Assembly (NCBI RefSeq): GCF_028279465.1
Contig: NZ_JANQNS010000015.1
Span: 62,001 to 126,000, forward strand
From: Parasphingopyxis sp.
GTDB lineage: Bacteria; Pseudomonadota; Alphaproteobacteria; Sphingomonadales; Sphingomonadaceae
Reading direction: 5' to 3'
DNA length: 64,000 nucleotides
Shown here: positions 44,350-53,614 of the stretch, one piece after another
Numbering within the stretch: the first letter of the stretch is position 1
Layout of the letters: each line of letters begins with the position of its first letter
Position numbers and translations under genes: made by a program
The notes under the pieces: generated by a model
The model's input: the letters and a program-made list of their open reading frames with translations, nothing else
Databases searched by the model: none
What the model was told of the DNA's origin: nothing

Positions 44350-45399
44350 ATGCTGGTCGCGCTATTGCCGGGAGACGGGATCGGTCCCGAAGTGATTGTC
44401 GAGGCGGTGCGCGTGCTTGAAGCACTCGATATCCACGGGCTGATCTTCGAGGAAGCGCCGATCGGTGGAGCGGCGTACAAGGAATATGGCCATCCTTTGC
44501 CCGACAAAACACTCGATCTTGCAAAGCGCGCCGACGCCATCCTGTTTGGCGCGGTCGGCGACCCGGATTGCGATGCGCTGGAGCGACATTTGCGGCCCGA
44601 ACAGGCGATCCTCGGCGTGCGCAAGGAATTGCAGCTCTTCGCGAATCTCCGCCCGGCGAACCTGTTTCCGGAGCTGGCCGATGCGTCGGCCCTGCGGCCC
44701 GAAATTGCGCGCGATATCGATGTGATGATCGTGCGCGAGCTGACCGGCGACGTCTATTTCGGCGAGAAGGGGATGCGAACGACCGATGACGGATTGCGGC
44801 AGGGCTATGACATTATGGCCTATGACGAGGCGGAGATCGCGCGGATCGCCCGCGCTGGGTTCGAGACGGCTCAGGCGCGGCGCTGCAAGCTGTGTTCAGT
44901 CGACAAGGCCAATGTCCTCGAAACCTCGCAGCTCTGGCGCGATGTCATGGTCGAGGTGTCGGCCGATTATCCGGACGTCGAGCTCCGCCATATGTATGTC
45001 GACAATGCCGCCATGCAGCTCGTGCGCGATCCCGGCCAGTTCGACACGATCGTCACGGGCAACCTGTTCGGCGATATTCTGTCCGACCTTGCCAGCATGT
45101 GCGCGGGCTCGATCGGGATGCTGCCCTCGGCGTCGCTGGATGCAGGCGGCAAGGGATTGTACGAGCCCGTTCACGGTTCCGCGCCCGATATCGCGGGAGA
45201 AGGCAAGGCCAATCCGCTGGCGACGATCCTCTCGGCGGCGATGATGCTGCGCTATTCGCTCGACATGTCGCAACCGGCAGACCGGATCGAACAGGCGGTT
45301 GCCAAGGCACTGGCTGACGGATTGCGGACAGCGGACCTGGGCGGCAGCGCAACGACGCGGCAGGCCGGCGATGCGGTGATCGCTGCGCTAGCGCATTGA
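44350..45399 (+). CDS. leuB: 3-isopropylmalate dehydrogenase
   Basis: A 349-residue NAD-dependent decarboxylating dehydrogenase of leucine biosynthesis. Signatures are [20 protein letters not shown] at the N-terminus, LRKEL-like [20 protein letters not shown] near residue 90, [13 protein letters not shown] near 127, [17 protein letters not shown] near 182, and the metal-binding [20 protein letters not shown] near 237. Leucine breakdown genes (mccA/mccB) and this biosynthetic gene are in the same window but far apart. Confidence 0.96.
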   Translation: MLVALLPGDGIGPEVIVEAVRVLEALDIHGLIFEEAPIGGAAYKEYGHPLPDKTLDLAKRADAILFGAVGDPDCDALERHLRPEQAILGVRKELQLFANLRPANLFPELADASALRPEIARDIDVMIVRELTGDVYFGEKGMRTTDDGLRQGYDIMAYDEAEIARIARAGFETAQARRCKLCSVDKANVLETSQLWRDVMVEVSADYPDVELRHMYVDNAAMQLVRDPGQFDTIVTGNLFGDILSDLASMCAGSIGMLPSASLDAGGKGLYEPVHGSAPDIAGEGKANPLATILSAAMMLRYSLDMSQPADRIEQAVAKALADGLRTADLGGSATTRQAGDAVIAALAH

Positions 45400-45432
45400 C
45401 GCGGCGCACCATCGCTTGGCAAAGCGGACACA

Positions 45433-46641
45433 ATGAAACGTAGTACGGGACAGGATCGCGCAACCACCGCCAAATGGCGCCCGGCCACTCAGGCCGTGCG
45501 CGGCGGCACCGCGCGTTCGGAATTCGGGGAAACCTCCGAAGCGATATTCCTGACATCCGGCTATGCCTATGACTGCGCGGCCGATGCGGCCGACCGCTTC
45601 GCCGGTGAGCAGCAGGGCATGACCTATTCGCGGCTGCAGAACCCGACGGTGGAAATGCTCGAACAGCGGATCGCGCTGATGGAAGGCGCGGAGGCCGCGC
45701 GCTGTACGGCGAGCGGCATGGCGGCGATGACGGCGGCGTTGCTCTGTCAGCTCGAGACCGGCGATCATGTCGTCGCCGGCCGGGCGCTGTTTGGCTCCTG
45801 CCGCTGGCTGACCGACACGCTGCTGCCGAAATTCGGGATCGAAACGACCACCATCGATGCGCGCGATCCTGATCTGTGGAAGGCCGCCATCACGCCCAAC
45901 ACAAAGGCCTTCTTCTTCGAAACGCCCGCCAATCCGACAATGGATATCGTCGATCTGAAAGCCGTGTGCGATATCGCGCACGAAAATGGCATTGTCTCGA
46001 TCGTCGACAATGCCTTTGCCACACCTGCGCTCCAGCGGCCGATGGAGTTCGGGGCGGACATCGTCGCCTATAGCGCGACCAAGATGATGGACGGTCAGGG
46101 GCGGGTGCTTGCGGGCGCGATCTGCGGCACCGAGGAATTCATTCTCGAAACCCTGCTGCCCTTTACTCGCAATACCGGGCCGACGCTCTCCGCCTTCAAC
46201 GCCTGGGTCGTGCTCAAGGGCCTCGAAACGCTCGACCTGCGCATCCGCCGCCAGAGCGAGAGTGCGGTGACGGTCGGGAATTTCCTGGAAGGCCGCGTTC
46301 CGCGCATCCTGCATCCGGGCCTTGCCAGCCACCCCCAGCATAATCTCGCAATGGCGCAGATGGACGCCTGTGGCCCGATCTTCTCCTTCTTTGTCGATGG
46401 CGGTCGCCGGGAGGCCCATGCCTTGCTCGATGCGCTTGAGCTCATCGACATTTCGAACAATATCGGCGACTCTCGCAGCCTGATGACGCATCCGGCGTCG
46501 ACCACGCATAGCGGGCTGGACGAAAGCGTACGGGAGGAAATGGGGATCGAAGAGAGCATGCTCCGGATCAATGTCGGCCTCGAAGACCCGCAGGATCTGA
46601 TCGACGATCTCGATTGCGCGCTGAAGGCGGCGGGGCTGTGA
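45433..46641 (+). CDS. metZ: O-succinylhomoserine sulfhydrylase
   Basis: A 402-residue PLP enzyme of the Cys/Met metabolism family that makes homocysteine from O-succinylhomoserine and sulfide. Key parts are TYSRLQNPTVEMLEQRIALM near residue 62, ASGMAAMTAALLCQLETGDH near 92, FETPANPTMDIVDLKAVCDI near 158 and the PLP lysine K217 in AYSATKMMDGQG. The MetZ identity rests on overall pattern and on the apaG neighbour, a common pairing in alphaproteobacteria. The 33 bases upstream are too short for a normal SAM riboswitch. Confidence 0.92.
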   Translation: MKRSTGQDRATTAKWRPATQAVRGGTARSEFGETSEAIFLTSGYAYDCAADAADRFAGEQQGMTYSRLQNPTVEMLEQRIALMEGAEAARCTASGMAAMTAALLCQLETGDHVVAGRALFGSCRWLTDTLLPKFGIETTTIDARDPDLWKAAITPNTKAFFFETPANPTMDIVDLKAVCDIAHENGIVSIVDNAFATPALQRPMEFGADIVAYSATKMMDGQGRVLAGAICGTEEFILETLLPFTRNTGPTLSAFNAWVVLKGLETLDLRIRRQSESAVTVGNFLEGRVPRILHPGLASHPQHNLAMAQMDACGPIFSFFVDGGRREAHALLDALELIDISNNIGDSRSLMTHPASTTHSGLDESVREEMGIEESMLRINVGLEDPQDLIDDLDCALKAAGL

Positions 46642-47036
46642 ACGCGCTCTTCCCCCATGCGGCGCGGACCGGAGATGTGATCGTGCGCGTTTCGGTCAGC
46701 TTCCTTCCGGAACAGTCAGAACTCGCCAAGGAACGCTGGTTCTGGGCCTATCATATCCGGATCGAGAATTGCGGCGATGCGCCCGTGCAGCTGCTCACGC
46801 GCCACTGGTTCATCACCGATGCCAATGGGCGCCAGCAGGAGGTTGCGGGCGAGGGCGTGGTCGGCGAACAGCCGGTGATCGAGCCGGGCGGCGCGTTCGA
46901 CTATGTGTCGGGTTGCCCGCTCTCCACGCCCAGCGGGTCGATGGAAGGCAGCTATGCGATGGTCGGCAACGATGGTGCGCAGTTCGACGTGGCGATCCCG
47001 CGCTTTCCGCTGGACGCACCGGCAGTCGCGGGATGA
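46638..47036 (+). CDS. apaG: ApaG domain protein
   Basis: A 132-residue FN3-like beta-sandwich protein. The GTG at 46638 overlaps the metZ TGA and gives the normal length; an ATG eight codons earlier is inside metZ. Conserved segments are FWAYHIRIENCGDAPVQLLT, RHWFITDANG, VAGEGVVGEQPVIEPGGAFD, YVSGCPLSTPSGSMEGSY. The cellular role is unclear (linked to Mg/Co resistance in enteric bacteria). Its stop overlaps the LysR gene start (ATGA). Confidence 0.94.
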   Translation: MNALFPHAARTGDVIVRVSVSFLPEQSELAKERWFWAYHIRIENCGDAPVQLLTRHWFITDANGRQQEVAGEGVVGEQPVIEPGGAFDYVSGCPLSTPSGSMEGSYAMVGNDGAQFDVAIPRFPLDAPAVAG

Positions 47037-47788
47037 AGCGCACACTGCTTCCGTTAAACGGGCTGCGCGTGTTCGACGCGGCCGCGCGGCATCTGTCCTT
47101 CACGCGGGCGGCTGACGAGCTGGCGGTGACGCCGGCCGCCGTTGGGCAGCAGATACGCGCGCTCGAAGATACACTCGGCGTGGTCCTCTTCCGCCGCACG
47201 CCCAAGGGCCTTAAGCTCACGCCCGAGGGCGAACGCGGGCTCGACGCGTTGCGCGCCGGTTTCCTGCAGTTCGAGGAAAGCGTGCAGGCGATGCGGCAGG
47301 GCCAGTCCTCCAACCGGCTGACCATCGCCGCACCGCGCGATTTCAGCCGTTACTGGCTGCTCCCGCGCCTCGCCGAATTCGGCAAGACCGATCCCGATAT
47401 GCGCTTCCAGCTGATCGCGAGTGACGAGCCGCTCGATTTTACGGAGGCCAATCTCGATCTTGCGATCCGGCTTGCCGACGGGCCGGGCGACCATATGGGC
47501 GTGAAGCTGGCCGAGCCCGAAGCCGTCTGGGTCGGCAAGGGTGAGATCATCTGCTGGGAGGGCGGCAAGGCGGACGAGATTCGGCTGATCGTTGCCGATG
47601 CGGGGCTTGCACTGGAGGCGGCAATGGCCGGGATCGGCAAGGCGCGCGTGCCGCGGCTGCTCGCCGAAGCGGCGGGTGCCGAGATCGGCGAGAGCGAGGA
47701 GGCGCAGCGAGCCTATTGGCTGATGGCCCCGCTCCCGCAATGGCGGCAGCAAAAGGTCCGCAAGCTCGTCGCCGCGCTCACCGGCTAA
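47033..47788 (+). CDS. LysR-family transcriptional regulator
   Basis: A 251-residue regulator, shorter than the typical 300. The N-terminal winged helix-turn-helix is complete: NGLRVFDAAARHLSFTRAAD, ELAVTPAAVGQQIRALEDTL, GVVLFRRTPKGLKLTPEGER. The first repeat resembles GcvA-type regulators. The effector domain (from about residue 90, RLTIAAPRDFSRYWLLPRLA) appears abbreviated, with a possible loss of part of the second subdomain. The start overlaps apaG by ATGA. Its targets are not evident; the metZ-apaG operon is a candidate. Confidence 0.88.
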   Translation: MKRTLLPLNGLRVFDAAARHLSFTRAADELAVTPAAVGQQIRALEDTLGVVLFRRTPKGLKLTPEGERGLDALRAGFLQFEESVQAMRQGQSSNRLTIAAPRDFSRYWLLPRLAEFGKTDPDMRFQLIASDEPLDFTEANLDLAIRLADGPGDHMGVKLAEPEAVWVGKGEIICWEGGKADEIRLIVADAGLALEAAMAGIGKARVPRLLAEAAGAEIGESEEAQRAYWLMAPLPQWRQQKVRKLVAALTG

Positions 47789-48339
47789 TGGCCGAACTTC
47801 CGACGCTGCGATCCCAACGGCTGACGCTCCGTCCCCTGGTCGAGGCCGATGCCGAAGCGATGCATCATTTCTTCTCGGACGAAGAGGCGATGCGCTACTG
47901 GTCGAGCGGGCCGCACAAGACGCTGCAGGAAACGCGCGACTATGTCCGCATCAATGCGACGGACGAGAAATATCTGACCTGGGCGATCACGGAGGATGGC
48001 GGCGAGGCGCTGGGCTGGGTCTGCCTGATTCCGGGCCGGGAGGGCGTGGCGGAGATCGGCTATAATCTCCGCCGCAGCCATTGGCGGAAGGGCTATGTCG
48101 GGGAAGCGGTGTCGCGCGTGATCGATCATGCGTTTGCGGAGATGGGCCTGCGCCGGATCACGGCCGATGTCGATCCCGACAATCATGGCTCCAACGCGTT
48201 GCTCGAAAAGCTTGGCTTCCAGCGCGAGGGCTATCTGCGCGAAGAATGGACGACGCATCTCGGCGTGCGGGATAGTATCGTCTGGGGCTTGCTCAAGCGT
48301 GAGTGGGAAGGGGGTTGGACGCGGGCCGATCCTGAATAG
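47788..48339 (+). CDS. GNAT-family N-acetyltransferase (RimJ/RimL-like)
   Basis: A 183-residue acetyltransferase. The ATG shares one base with the upstream TAA (TAATG). It starts LRSQRLTLRPLVEADAEAMH, as in RimJ/RimL-type enzymes. EIGYNLRRSHWRKGYVGEAV near residue 90 is the acetyl-CoA loop (R/Q-x-x-G-x-G/A variant), and NHGSNALLEKLGFQREGYLR near 131 is the C-terminal helix. The substrate (a protein N-terminus or a small amine) is unknown. It is the last gene before the Rhs island. Confidence 0.9.
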   Translation: MAELPTLRSQRLTLRPLVEADAEAMHHFFSDEEAMRYWSSGPHKTLQETRDYVRINATDEKYLTWAITEDGGEALGWVCLIPGREGVAEIGYNLRRSHWRKGYVGEAVSRVIDHAFAEMGLRRITADVDPDNHGSNALLEKLGFQREGYLREEWTTHLGVRDSIVWGLLKREWEGGWTRADPE

Positions 48340-48354
48340 TTGTAGCCGGAGCGG

Positions 48355-48700
48355 ATTTTTGCCAATCTCGACGCGCGTCAGCCGGTTCAGCGCGTCATAA
48401 TAATAGGTGGAGCCGTCATAGCCGGTGAGATTGCCGCGCCCGCCATAGCTGGGCGTGCCTACGCTATGCCAACTAATGCAATGTCACCATAAACCGTAAA
48501 CTTAGGCGGCCGACCGGTCCTGTCCACCGTCGCCTGTGTCAACCGTTTCAGGCTGTCACAGGCGGTGACGTTGCCGCGCGCATCATACAGCGGCTACAGC
48601 GAGTCCGGAGCCGGCGGATTGAGGGTCGCGCATTTATCGAGAGCCAGGAAACCGATAAGAGAGTTCGTTGCGTCTGAACTCCATTGCGTTGTTGTCGTAA
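48355..48700 (-). pseudogene. Decayed Rhs fragments downstream of the Rhs locus
   Basis: On the minus strand 48457-48363 encodes TPSYGGRGNLTGYDGSTYYY and DALNRLTRVEI, matching 50458-50364 inside the intact Rhs gene at about 89 of 95 bases. A second piece, about 48593-48480, reads PLYDARGNVTACDSLKRLTQ and so on, another YD-like repeat, and is continuous with an upstream frame (ATLNPPAPDSL) except for a TAG at 48594-48596. Frames are broken between pieces. These look like leftovers of an older Rhs core displaced by the present tip and immunity gene. The 411-base gap 48340-48750 contains nothing else I can support. Confidence 0.75.
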
Positions 48701-48750
48701 CATTCAAATTGGCGAAATAAGACAGTTTCAGCACCATTGAAATCACTAAT

Positions 48751-49176
48751 TCATATACCCAGAATTTTCGCAAACTTATCATCCACAAAATTTCGGAATA
48801 TGGCAGGCATTAGCGGAGAAAAAATAATTGCAGCAAATATATTCAGCTGGAACATAAGGCCTATAAATGTAAAGACTGGCAAACCTATCAGTATTATGCT
48901 GGGAGCATAAATAGAGTAATCAGTTCTTTCTTTGAAAATCTCTATTTTTCCTTTTCTTATATATGTAAATGGATGATAATTATGCGGGAAAAACTCAAAT
49001 TTTTTTCTGTTAAATATTATGATCTTCTTTTCGTCAAAATCTTCTATTGATAAATTATAGTAATCAGATAGAGTTTCTTGTATATTTATAATATCTAAAT
49101 CGGTATTGTCCTGTTTAGAAGTTCTATCTACCCAGCCCAAGAAAAAACGAAATATTGTTATAATCCAACTATTCAT
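48751..49176 (-). CDS. AT-rich two-helix membrane protein, candidate immunity protein for the Rhs tip
   Basis: A 141-residue protein in the most AT-rich stretch of the window. The ATG directly follows the Rhs TAA, and the sequence GGGAGGA that encodes the last Rhs residues serves as its ribosome-binding site. The N-terminal half is hydrophilic and rich in D, I, K and N (DNTDLDIINIQETLSDYYNL). Two hydrophobic helices follow at about residues 90-109 and 111-128 (YAPSIILIGLPVFTFIGLMF and on). Position, composition and size match immunity genes beside polymorphic toxins, and membrane immunity proteins often guard against pore-forming or envelope-acting toxins. The function is inferred from context only; no family is recognised. 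Confidence 0.75.
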   Translation of the reverse strand: MNSWIITIFRFFLGWVDRTSKQDNTDLDIINIQETLSDYYNLSIEDFDEKKIIIFNRKKFEFFPHNYHPFTYIRKGKIEIFKERTDYSIYAPSIILIGLPVFTFIGLMFQLNIFAAIIFSPLMPAIFRNFVDDKFAKILGI

Positions 49177-52100
49177 TTATCCTCCCGGGCAAAAATATGG
49201 GCCTAGTTTTGTTACCGTAGTCTGTCGCGAAACGCCAATGGGAAAACCAAAACTCGGCCCAGCCGAGCTTGAGGTTGGTGGTGAAAAGAATCCGCTGTCA
49301 GGTTGTTGATTTATTGTAACGGAAGCAGGTCCGGCTGAAATCGAGGTTGTACGAGCAGCGCCTACAAAATCTCTAATACTATCTGCTCCACCCTGCTCAA
49401 CAGACACTCCGACGTCGCCGAAGCCGCCTCCAAGACCTCTAGTTGTAAAAACACCGAACGCACCAAGGTCAGTTCTAAAGAGTCCGACAGTGCTGGTGCC
49501 ACCGGCTCCCATCACACTTGTCACTGTCACAGATGCGGTATGCACTCGACCCAAGAGACATGGACGATCCAGCTCACTAGAGAAATTATGCGTTACAGCA
49601 CCTCCCCGACCACCGCTCGATCCACCAGAGAGTTGTGGAGCCGTCACCACAATTTCCGGATACAGAAATCCAATGTCTTGTACGACACTTCCAAGCAGAT
49701 CGGTAAAGAAGCTATCCAGAGCAAATTCCTGCGCTGCCAAAGATGCCCTGCAAAAATAGGGGTCGATTTGGCACCCGCCCTGCACAACGATAGTGTCCCC
49801 ATAAAATGCAATAGTCGCGGGATCGAACCGTTCGAAGAGTCCCAACGGATCGACCCTATTCACCGGATCGTTTCCGACATAGGCGTAGAGGTTCATGCCG
49901 CCCTGGTATCCGATCGGGTCGGGCTGGACGAACCGGCCGAGTTCGGGGTGATAGAAGCGGTTGCGCATATAGTAGAGGCCGATATCCGCGAGCCACATCT
50001 GGCCGGCATATTGGAACACGCCGGCATTGCCCGCGCCCGGCTCGCCATGGGGGCCATAGGTGTTGATGCTCTCCATCGTGCCGTCCGTCGCATTGGCGAT
50101 GGCGATCACGCTGCCGCGCTCGTCGCGGTGCAGATAGCGGCGGTCGGCGATGGCCGTGCCCGGGCCCTCGATCGTCAGCATCGGCGCGCCCAATGAACCG
50201 GGCACATAGGCATAGCGGCGCAGCACATCGGTGCTCGTATCGGCATGTTCGGAGATGATCACATCGCCATCCCACAGGAAGCGCCGGTCATCCGCCGTGC
50301 CGGGCGCGTCGATCCGGTAGAGCCGCCCGAGCGGATCATAGGTAAAGCGGGTGTTCTGCCCGTCAATCTCGACGCGGACCAGCCGGTTCAGCGCGTCATA
50401 ATAATAGGTGGAACCGTCATAGCCGGTGAGATTGCCGCGCCCGTCATAGCTCGGCGTGATCGCGCCCGAACCCGGCGGAGTAACGCTCGTATATTGGTTG
50501 AGGCCGTTGTCCGCATAGCTGGTCGTGCCCGGCGTCTGGCCGTCATAGACATAGGCGCTGTTCGTGCGGCTGCGCGTCGCGATCTGGCCGGGCGGATTAT
50601 AGGTGAAATCCGTGGTGAGATCGTTGGCCGCGCCGCCGGTCAGTTCCTGGAACACACTGCTGACCCGCGATACGGGGTCATAGCTGTTCTGCTGCACGGT
50701 GTGGTTCGGCGTCGTATTGTCGCCCCAGACGCGGCGAAACAGCCGTTGTTCGACATCGTAGACGGACGCGAATACCCGCGATGCCGTCCCGCTTGTCGCG
50801 TTGATCCGCGTCGCGGCGGGGGCGCCTGTGTTCCAATATTGGGTGAAGAAATAGGTGTTGTCCGGATGGGTCAGCCGCGTCCGCACGCCATCGTCGCGAT
50901 AGGCGGACTGCACCGTGCCCAGCGGCCCGGTCTCCGTCAGCTGGCGACCGAGCGCGTCATAGGTGAAGGTCAGGTTGTGACCGGTTTGCGATGCCGATGT
51001 CAGCCGCGAGAAATTATCATAGGCGTAGGTGACATCCGGTGCGGCGCCTGGCGGGTCCATGAGCGTCCGGCGGTTGAGATTGTCATAGGCAAAATTAATT
51101 GCTGCGCCTGTGCGTGGCCGGAAAGATTCCAGGTTGGAATTGGCGTCATAGGTATAGGTCTCCCGGTCGGTGATCGATGAACCGCCGCCGGTGGCGTTAG
51201 GATACCGTGTCTGTATCAGCCGGTCATGGCCGTCATATACATATGTCGTGCGATTATCTTCGCCATCCTCGACAAAGCGGACCGTGCCGTTGGGATTGAA
51301 ACGCATATCGAAGGTTGCGCGCTGATCAGGCGTGTTGATGGCCTCGATACGCGCATAGAGCCGATTGTCGGCGAGATAATAGTTGCGCGATATGCGGTCG
51401 GGCCCGAAACTTCCCACAGTGCCGATCGTGCAGGCATTGGTCGGCCCACCGCCCGCGAAAAATGCCGGGTTCATGCGCACGGCCGTGCACAGGGGCTGGC
51501 TTTGCTCGTTATAGTTATAATCGGTCCTGGACGTGACGACATTGTCCGATCCGCGCAGGCGCGCGCGGACGCGCCGGCCGATATCGTCATATTCGAACAG
51601 CCGGGTCGTCGAGACATTCAGCGTGTTGAGATCAGTAAGCGTGGCGCCGTCCGTCCAGCCGCTAATCTCTTCGGTGACATTGCCATTATCGTCATAGACA
51701 AAGCGTTGCGCACGCCGCTCGATATCCGTGCCCGTGCTCGGGTCCATGCCGATCACGCCACGTAGCTGGATCCCGGCATTGTAGAAATAATAGGTTTCGT
51801 CGTCGGGGATCGGGCCATCATGGATGGTGAGATTGCCGAACGGATCGTAGGTGTAGCTGTTCGTTGCCGAAACAGAAGCGTCGCCGGCTTGCGTGGTAAC
51901 CTGGGCGAGCAACAGGTTTGTCGCAGTGCTGCCGTTGTCATAGCTCAGGATCGTTTCGGTTTCATCGTCGGTTCCGTCGCATGTCGAGCCAGTCGCACAG
52001 CTTTCGGCACGCGTCAGCCGCCAGACATCGCTCGGTGCATCGATTGGTGAGCCGCCTGAGGACTGGATATAGCGCGCGGTCTGTTCTTCATAGCTATAGC

Positions 52101-53562
52101 GCGTCTGCGGACTCACCTGAGGGCCGCCACCGTCCGGATCGGGCAGCGTGACGCTCAACAAGCCGCCATGCGTAGCGCTCCAGTTATAATTGGTGACATT
52201 GCCCTCGGCGTCGGTAGTTGTAGCAGGCCGGTTGCAGGTGACGCTGCTCGTGCAAGGATAGGTTGCGGAGGTTTCGATTGTATCCGTGCCGGATTTCGGG
52301 CGACGAATGACGGTCGTGATATTGCCGTTGCTGTCATAGCTGTACTCGACCGAATTGCCCTCCGGCATTGTCATCTCTGTCATTCGTCCGAAGCTGTCAT
52401 ACTCGTAGGTCGTTTCATTGCCTGCGCCGTCGGTCACGGATGTGGGGCGCAAACTTTGCGGTGGGTCGAATTCGACCACAACGTCGCCGCCTACAGGCGC
52501 ATCGATAGTGGTTTGAAGGAGGGTTCCACCCGGAAACGCATAGCTGTAGTTCCAGACACCTGCGCCGTCGTCGACCGACGATACGCGACCATCGATCCCA
52601 TAGCTGATATCTATCGGTTCATCGCCAGCCTCCGGCCGTTCGACCCGTGTAACCCTGAGCGCGCTGTTACGGGTTACGCGCGTCGTGCGGCTCAGATTAT
52701 CGGTTGCGGTTATGATGGTCGGCGCACTGACATCATTGTAGGTAAATGTAACGCTTGGCCAGTTTTGCGTCAGGCTGCAGCTGTCTGCCAGTGGATCGCA
52801 ATACTCCTCGGCATTGTTGATCGCGATTACGCCAGTGACGAGGTTGAATCGGTCGAGCGTAGTGACACCGGTAATGAAGTCGGACAGATAATCGATATGG
52901 AGTTGATAGCCGAGATTGTTAGTGATCGACTGAACACGGTCAGCGCGAACAAGCACGACCTGTCCTTCATAGTCGATGACGTCTTGCTCGGTCTTGTAGT
53001 GGAATGTCGTGACGATACCTGATGGCTCACTGATTTCCGTCACCCGGGCGATGATATCTTCTTCCGGATAGTCAGCGTTTAGCGACGTATCGAATTCATA
53101 GGCTGTGCCATTCGTCTGCGCATAGGTGTAGATACCGCTCCCGCCATTGAAGGCCAGTGTCGATCCTGTGCCTTCCTGCGCAGTAAACACGCCAGCGGTT
53201 TCGGTGAACGATTCGGAAGTATTGCCGAAGGTCACATAGTAGGTGGTACCCGTGCTATCGGTTATGCGCTGTATCCAGCCAAGTGTAAGATCGCGGCGCG
53301 CTGTACCATAGAATTCCATCGCGAAGCCCAGCGCCTCACCGACCGATCCGCCTGTGGAAATTTGGCCGAACGTAAAGTTGAACTCGCCGTTAGACAGGTT
53401 GACGCCGTTCGTATCGATTGTCTGATAAGGTTCGGGAGGGTTCGCTGGATTACTTGGCGGTCCAGACTGTGAAACAGCCGGCGCGGCCAGGCCAAAGCTC
53501 AGGATCGTGGTCAGGAGGAATTTGGCGGCGCGGCGGCGGGTATTGGTTTTCGGTGCGGTCAT
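49177..53562 (-). CDS. Sec-exported Rhs-repeat protein with novel C-terminal tip
   Basis: A 1461-residue Rhs/YD-repeat protein. A signal peptide (residues about 15-31, SFGLAAPAVSQ) shows Sec export rather than a PAAR/VgrG-type start. Residues about 50-1180 are many YD repeats (YEYDSFGRMTEM, FAYDNLNRRTLM, YYYDALNRLVRVEI), expected to form the hollow beta cocoon. The core ends with YYMRNRFYHPELGRFVQPDP, then NLYAYVGNDPVNRVDPLGL at about residue 1240, the conserved autocleavage region. The last about 220 residues are unlike any tip I recognise: C-x8-C near the start (GGCQIDPYFC), a glycine-rich stretch (SGGSSGGRGGAVTH), many short beta-like segments (GGGFGDVGVSVEQGG) and the end YFCPGG. The tip is presumably the effector. 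Confidence 0.93.
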   Translation of the reverse strand: MTAPKTNTRRRAAKFLLTTILSFGLAAPAVSQSGPPSNPANPPEPYQTIDTNGVNLSNGEFNFTFGQISTGGSVGEALGFAMEFYGTARRDLTLGWIQRITDSTGTTYYVTFGNTSESFTETAGVFTAQEGTGSTLAFNGGSGIYTYAQTNGTAYEFDTSLNADYPEEDIIARVTEISEPSGIVTTFHYKTEQDVIDYEGQVVLVRADRVQSITNNLGYQLHIDYLSDFITGVTTLDRFNLVTGVIAINNAEEYCDPLADSCSLTQNWPSVTFTYNDVSAPTIITATDNLSRTTRVTRNSALRVTRVERPEAGDEPIDISYGIDGRVSSVDDGAGVWNYSYAFPGGTLLQTTIDAPVGGDVVVEFDPPQSLRPTSVTDGAGNETTYEYDSFGRMTEMTMPEGNSVEYSYDSNGNITTVIRRPKSGTDTIETSATYPCTSSVTCNRPATTTDAEGNVTNYNWSATHGGLLSVTLPDPDGGGPQVSPQTRYSYEEQTARYIQSSGGSPIDAPSDVWRLTRAESCATGSTCDGTDDETETILSYDNGSTATNLLLAQVTTQAGDASVSATNSYTYDPFGNLTIHDGPIPDDETYYFYNAGIQLRGVIGMDPSTGTDIERRAQRFVYDDNGNVTEEISGWTDGATLTDLNTLNVSTTRLFEYDDIGRRVRARLRGSDNVVTSRTDYNYNEQSQPLCTAVRMNPAFFAGGGPTNACTIGTVGSFGPDRISRNYYLADNRLYARIEAINTPDQRATFDMRFNPNGTVRFVEDGEDNRTTYVYDGHDRLIQTRYPNATGGGSSITDRETYTYDANSNLESFRPRTGAAINFAYDNLNRRTLMDPPGAAPDVTYAYDNFSRLTSASQTGHNLTFTYDALGRQLTETGPLGTVQSAYRDDGVRTRLTHPDNTYFFTQYWNTGAPAATRINATSGTASRVFASVYDVEQRLFRRVWGDNTTPNHTVQQNSYDPVSRVSSVFQELTGGAANDLTTDFTYNPPGQIATRSRTNSAYVYDGQTPGTTSYADNGLNQYTSVTPPGSGAITPSYDGRGNLTGYDGSTYYYDALNRLVRVEIDGQNTRFTYDPLGRLYRIDAPGTADDRRFLWDGDVIISEHADTSTDVLRRYAYVPGSLGAPMLTIEGPGTAIADRRYLHRDERGSVIAIANATDGTMESINTYGPHGEPGAGNAGVFQYAGQMWLADIGLYYMRNRFYHPELGRFVQPDPIGYQGGMNLYAYVGNDPVNRVDPLGLFERFDPATIAFYGDTIVVQGGCQIDPYFCRASLAAQEFALDSFFTDLLGSVVQDIGFLYPEIVVTAPQLSGGSSGGRGGAVTHNFSSELDRPCLLGRVHTASVTVTSVMGAGGTSTVGLFRTDLGAFGVFTTRGLGGGFGDVGVSVEQGGADSIRDFVGAARTTSISAGPASVTINQQPDSGFFSPPTSSSAGPSFGFPIGVSRQTTVTKLGPYFCPGG

Positions 53563-53614
53563 GGCGGTCTCTCATCAGCATTCGGGTTTCGGATTGGGCG
53601 GATTTCGGCCGGAG

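Noticed and set aside
45400-45432. Possible SAM riboswitch upstream of metZ
   Set aside because: Only 33 bases separate leuB and metZ. A small CGCTT/AAGCG hairpin is present, but the conserved core of SAM-II or SAM/SAH elements could not be matched.
50245-51180. Plus-strand open frames inside the Rhs gene
   Set aside because: They arise from the repeated YD codons read backwards; no start site or domain supports them.
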